64,000 bases of DNA from JBBQNY01 sp038255255. GTDB lineage: Bacteria; Pseudomonadota; Gammaproteobacteria; Xanthomonadales; Ahniellaceae. The stretch is from positions 62,001-126,000 of the forward strand of contig JBBSLL010000002.1 in the NCBI GenBank assembly GCA_038255255.1, given 5' to 3'. A program made the translations under genes and the position numbers. Within the stretch, counting starts at the first letter, position 1. Every line of letters begins with the position of its first letter. Below, piece by piece: positions 62,590-64,000 of the stretch. The notes beneath the pieces are model-generated. The model was not told the origin of the DNA. It saw only the letters and a list, made by a program, of their open reading frames with translations, and made no database searches.

Positions 62590-62619
62590 GAAAGGCCGCC
62601 TTCGGGCGGCCTTTCTTTT
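62590..62619 (+). terminator. rho-independent terminator
   Basis: GAAAGGCCGCC, a TTCG tetraloop and GGCGGCCTTTC form a perfect 11-bp stem followed by TTTT. The A-run in front also gives a T-run on the other strand, so it may end both the glycine-zipper transcript and the convergent ltaE transcript. Confidence 0.9.
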
Positions 62620-62635
62620 GGCCCGCACGTCGGAT

Positions 62636-63667
62636 TCAGCGCAGGCACTCCGCCATGACGGAGAGCGCCGTGTCGATCCCGACGTCATCGATGTCGATAT
62701 GCGTCACCGCGCGCAGGGTCGTCGCGTCGAACGCGCCGATGCGCACGCCCTGTTCGGTCATGCGTCGACTGAGTTCGGGTGCGTCCAGTCCGCAGTGCGC
62801 GCGATCGATCGAAAAGAACACGATGTTGGTCTCGACCGTGGATGGATCCAGCAGAAGTCCCGGGATTTCTGCCAGGCCCTCGGCGAGTCGCCTCGCCCTG
62901 CGGTGATCGTCCGCGAGGCGCTCGACGTGGTGGTCGAGCGCATACAGTGCGCCCGCCGCAATGATGCCCGCCTGGCGCATCGCGCCACCGAGCCGCTGCT
63001 TCACCACCCACGCCCGCTCGATGAAATCGCGCGATCCCGCAAGTGCAGCGCCGACGGGCGCGCCCAGGCCCTTGCTGAAATCGAGCCATACCGAGTCGAA
63101 ACCGCGCGCGTGGTCCGCCGCGCTCTCGCCGCTGGCCACCACCGCGTTGAGCAGGCGGGCGCCGTCCATGTGCGTGGCCATGCCGCGTTCCCGCGCTACC
63201 TCGCATACCTCGGCCAATTGCGCCAGGGGCCACACCGCACCGCCACCGAGGTTGCTGGTTTGCTCGACGGAGAGGACAGTCTGTTTCGGCGCATGGCGCA
63301 TCGGCGTGCGCAGCGCAGCGCGCACCTGCGTCGCCGTGAAACGTCCACGATCCCCATCAAGCGTCAGCAGGTTGAGGCCCGCATTCGCGCCGACACCGCC
63401 AGCCTCGAAACAGGCGATGTGCGCGCTGCGATCGCAGATCACTTCCTCCCCGGGCCTGCCCAGCACCGCCAGCGCGATCTGGTTGCACTGCGTGCCGCTG
63501 GGGGCGAACAGCGCGGCCTCCTTTCCCAGCAACGCGGCCACGCGCTCGCACAGCGCGTTCACCGTGGGGTCCTCGAACGCAGCCTCGTCGCCTACCTCCG
63601 CGGCCGCCATCGCCGCACGCATCGCGACGCTGGGCCGCGACTTCGTATCGCTGAAAAGATCGATCAT
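62636..63667 (-). CDS. ltaE: low-specificity L-threonine aldolase
   Basis: 343-residue PLP enzyme that splits L-threonine or allo-threonine to glycine and acetaldehyde. MIDLFSDTKSRPS is the typical start. Fold-type I landmarks are present: LFAPSGTQCNQIAL, DRSAHIACFEAGG, ATHMDGARLLNAVVASG with the PLP-binding Asp, and the Schiff-base lysine in LDFSKGLGAPVG. RLGGAMRQAGIIAAG is another family block. Its 3' end meets the terminator shared with the glycine-zipper gene; upstream lies a repeat cluster. Confidence 0.93.
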   Translation of the reverse strand: MIDLFSDTKSRPSVAMRAAMAAAEVGDEAAFEDPTVNALCERVAALLGKEAALFAPSGTQCNQIALAVLGRPGEEVICDRSAHIACFEAGGVGANAGLNLLTLDGDRGRFTATQVRAALRTPMRHAPKQTVLSVEQTSNLGGGAVWPLAQLAEVCEVARERGMATHMDGARLLNAVVASGESAADHARGFDSVWLDFSKGLGAPVGAALAGSRDFIERAWVVKQRLGGAMRQAGIIAAGALYALDHHVERLADDHRRARRLAEGLAEIPGLLLDPSTVETNIVFFSIDRAHCGLDAPELSRRMTEQGVRIGAFDATTLRAVTHIDIDDVGIDTALSVMAECLR

Positions 63668-63724
63668 CCGTTGCGCCTCCTGCCGGGCTTCGCGGCGAGT
63701 CTAGGCTAATGCCATGCGTCGCTC

Positions 63725-63838
63725 GTAGGGCGGAGCTGCGCCCCGCTGCAATCGCGTTGTCGTTTCCTACCCGTAGAGCGGAGCTGCGCTCCGCTGCAAT
63801 CGCCACGACCCTCCAGCCGAGCGCAGCTCCGGCTCTAC
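63725..63838. repeat. cluster of three GTAG-type REP palindromes
   Basis: Two direct copies (63725-63754 and 63773-63802) begin GTAG and share the hairpin GGCGGAGCTGCGCCCCGCT or its variant with AGCGGAGC/GCTCCGCT arms, then GCAATCG; the period is 48 bp. A third copy (63815-63838) is inverted, with AGCCGAGC-type arms and CTAC at the end. The arms match those at 3709-3772. These fill most of the 218-base gap between ltaE and the malic enzyme gene; little room remains for promoters. Confidence 0.85.
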
Positions 63839-63885
63839 GGTGATAGAGTCGGGCGCTTCCTGACTGCGCTACCGGAACGCTCGCG

Positions 63886-64000
63886 ATGGAACCCAATAAC
63901 AGCGCCGAAGACCTCCGCCAGGCCGCGCTCGAATACCACCGCGTCGATCCACCGGGAAAGATCAAGGTTGTCCCGACCAAGCCGATGGTGACGGTCAAGG
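63886..64000 (+). CDS. maeB: NADP-dependent malic enzyme, N-terminal fragment (runs off window)
   Basis: Only the first 38 codons are present. AALEYHRVDPPGKIKVVPTKPM matches the conserved N-terminus of bacterial malic enzymes of the MaeB type, which read ALxYHxxPxPGKIxVxPTKP. The full protein would oxidatively decarboxylate malate to pyruvate with NADP and usually carries a phosphotransacetylase-like C-terminal domain. The gene cannot be judged further from this window. The start is ATG 63886. Confidence 0.8.
   Translation, partial: MEPNNSAEDLRQAALEYHRVDPPGKIKVVPTKPMVTVK

Overview
This is a visibly GC-rich, gene-dense bacterial chromosome segment with no phage, plasmid or insertion-sequence genes. 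It looks like a gammaproteobacterium of the Xanthomonadales/Lysobacterales, most likely near Rhodanobacteraceae or Lysobacteraceae. The reasons are the def-fmt-rsmB-DUF4390-ntrY order, the LysM/dprA/topA block, short palindromic intergenic repeats that begin with GTAG (as in the SMAG repeats of Stenotrophomonas), and many secreted proteins, several ending in a short xGFE/xSFE motif. No ribosomal RNA is present, so the placement is inference.

Layout. 1-5.4 kb: nitrogen control on the minus strand (glnA, an amidase, a secreted protein, ntrB, and ntrC running off the left edge), with a good sigma-54 promoter and possible NtrC sites before glnA. 5.4-13.3 kb: a TPR/GT41 glycosyltransferase, uppP, a TPR protein with a degenerate sulfotransferase-like end, a YbaY-like lipoprotein, MgtC and DUF2254 membrane proteins. 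13.3-14.1 kb: a tRNA-Ile(CAU) gene split in its anticodon loop by a 252-nt group I intron, with an HNH-nuclease gene immediately upstream in divergent orientation; this is the most striking locus in the window. 14.2-17.1 kb: small membrane proteins, a flavin-binding stress protein with a histone-H1-like tail, and a Doc/AbrB toxin-antitoxin pair. 17.2-25.3 kb: rpoD, dtd, an LpxL-type acyltransferase, a histidine phosphatase, an orphan molybdopterin oxidoreductase and a DUF885 peptidase.

25.4-34.1 kb is rich in secreted proteins: a formylglycine-generating-enzyme-like protein, an esterase, tRNA-Arg(TCG), a small GFE-type protein, a collagen-like protein, a metallo-beta-lactamase-fold protein and a glutamine-rich repeat protein, plus a bile-acid-type symporter and a methyltransferase. 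34.2-45.3 kb: ntrX and ntrY, normally adjacent, are separated by three glycosyltransferase-type genes; ntrY is followed upstream by DUF4390, rsmB, fmt and def in an overlapping minus-strand operon. 45.4-53.6 kb: a 190-bp nested-palindrome (MITE-like) element, a LysM protein, a large secreted protein, dprA and topA (topA also has an H1-like tail). 53.6-64 kb: housekeeping and stress genes (amn, msrB, a glutaredoxin/IscA-like/rhodanese fusion, an SGNH lipase, alaA, a 55-aa acidic protein, rsgA, a DUF1704 putative peptidase, a glycine-zipper protein, ltaE), a cluster of three GTAG repeats and the first 38 codons of a malic enzyme gene.

Functional themes. NtrBC with glnA form a nitrogen-responsive regulon. 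NtrYX is present, but its NtrX has lost the sigma-54 contact motif. The def/fmt/rsmB genes serve translation start and ribosome modification. The secreted proteins with a shared C-terminal motif suggest an uncharacterised sorting signal.
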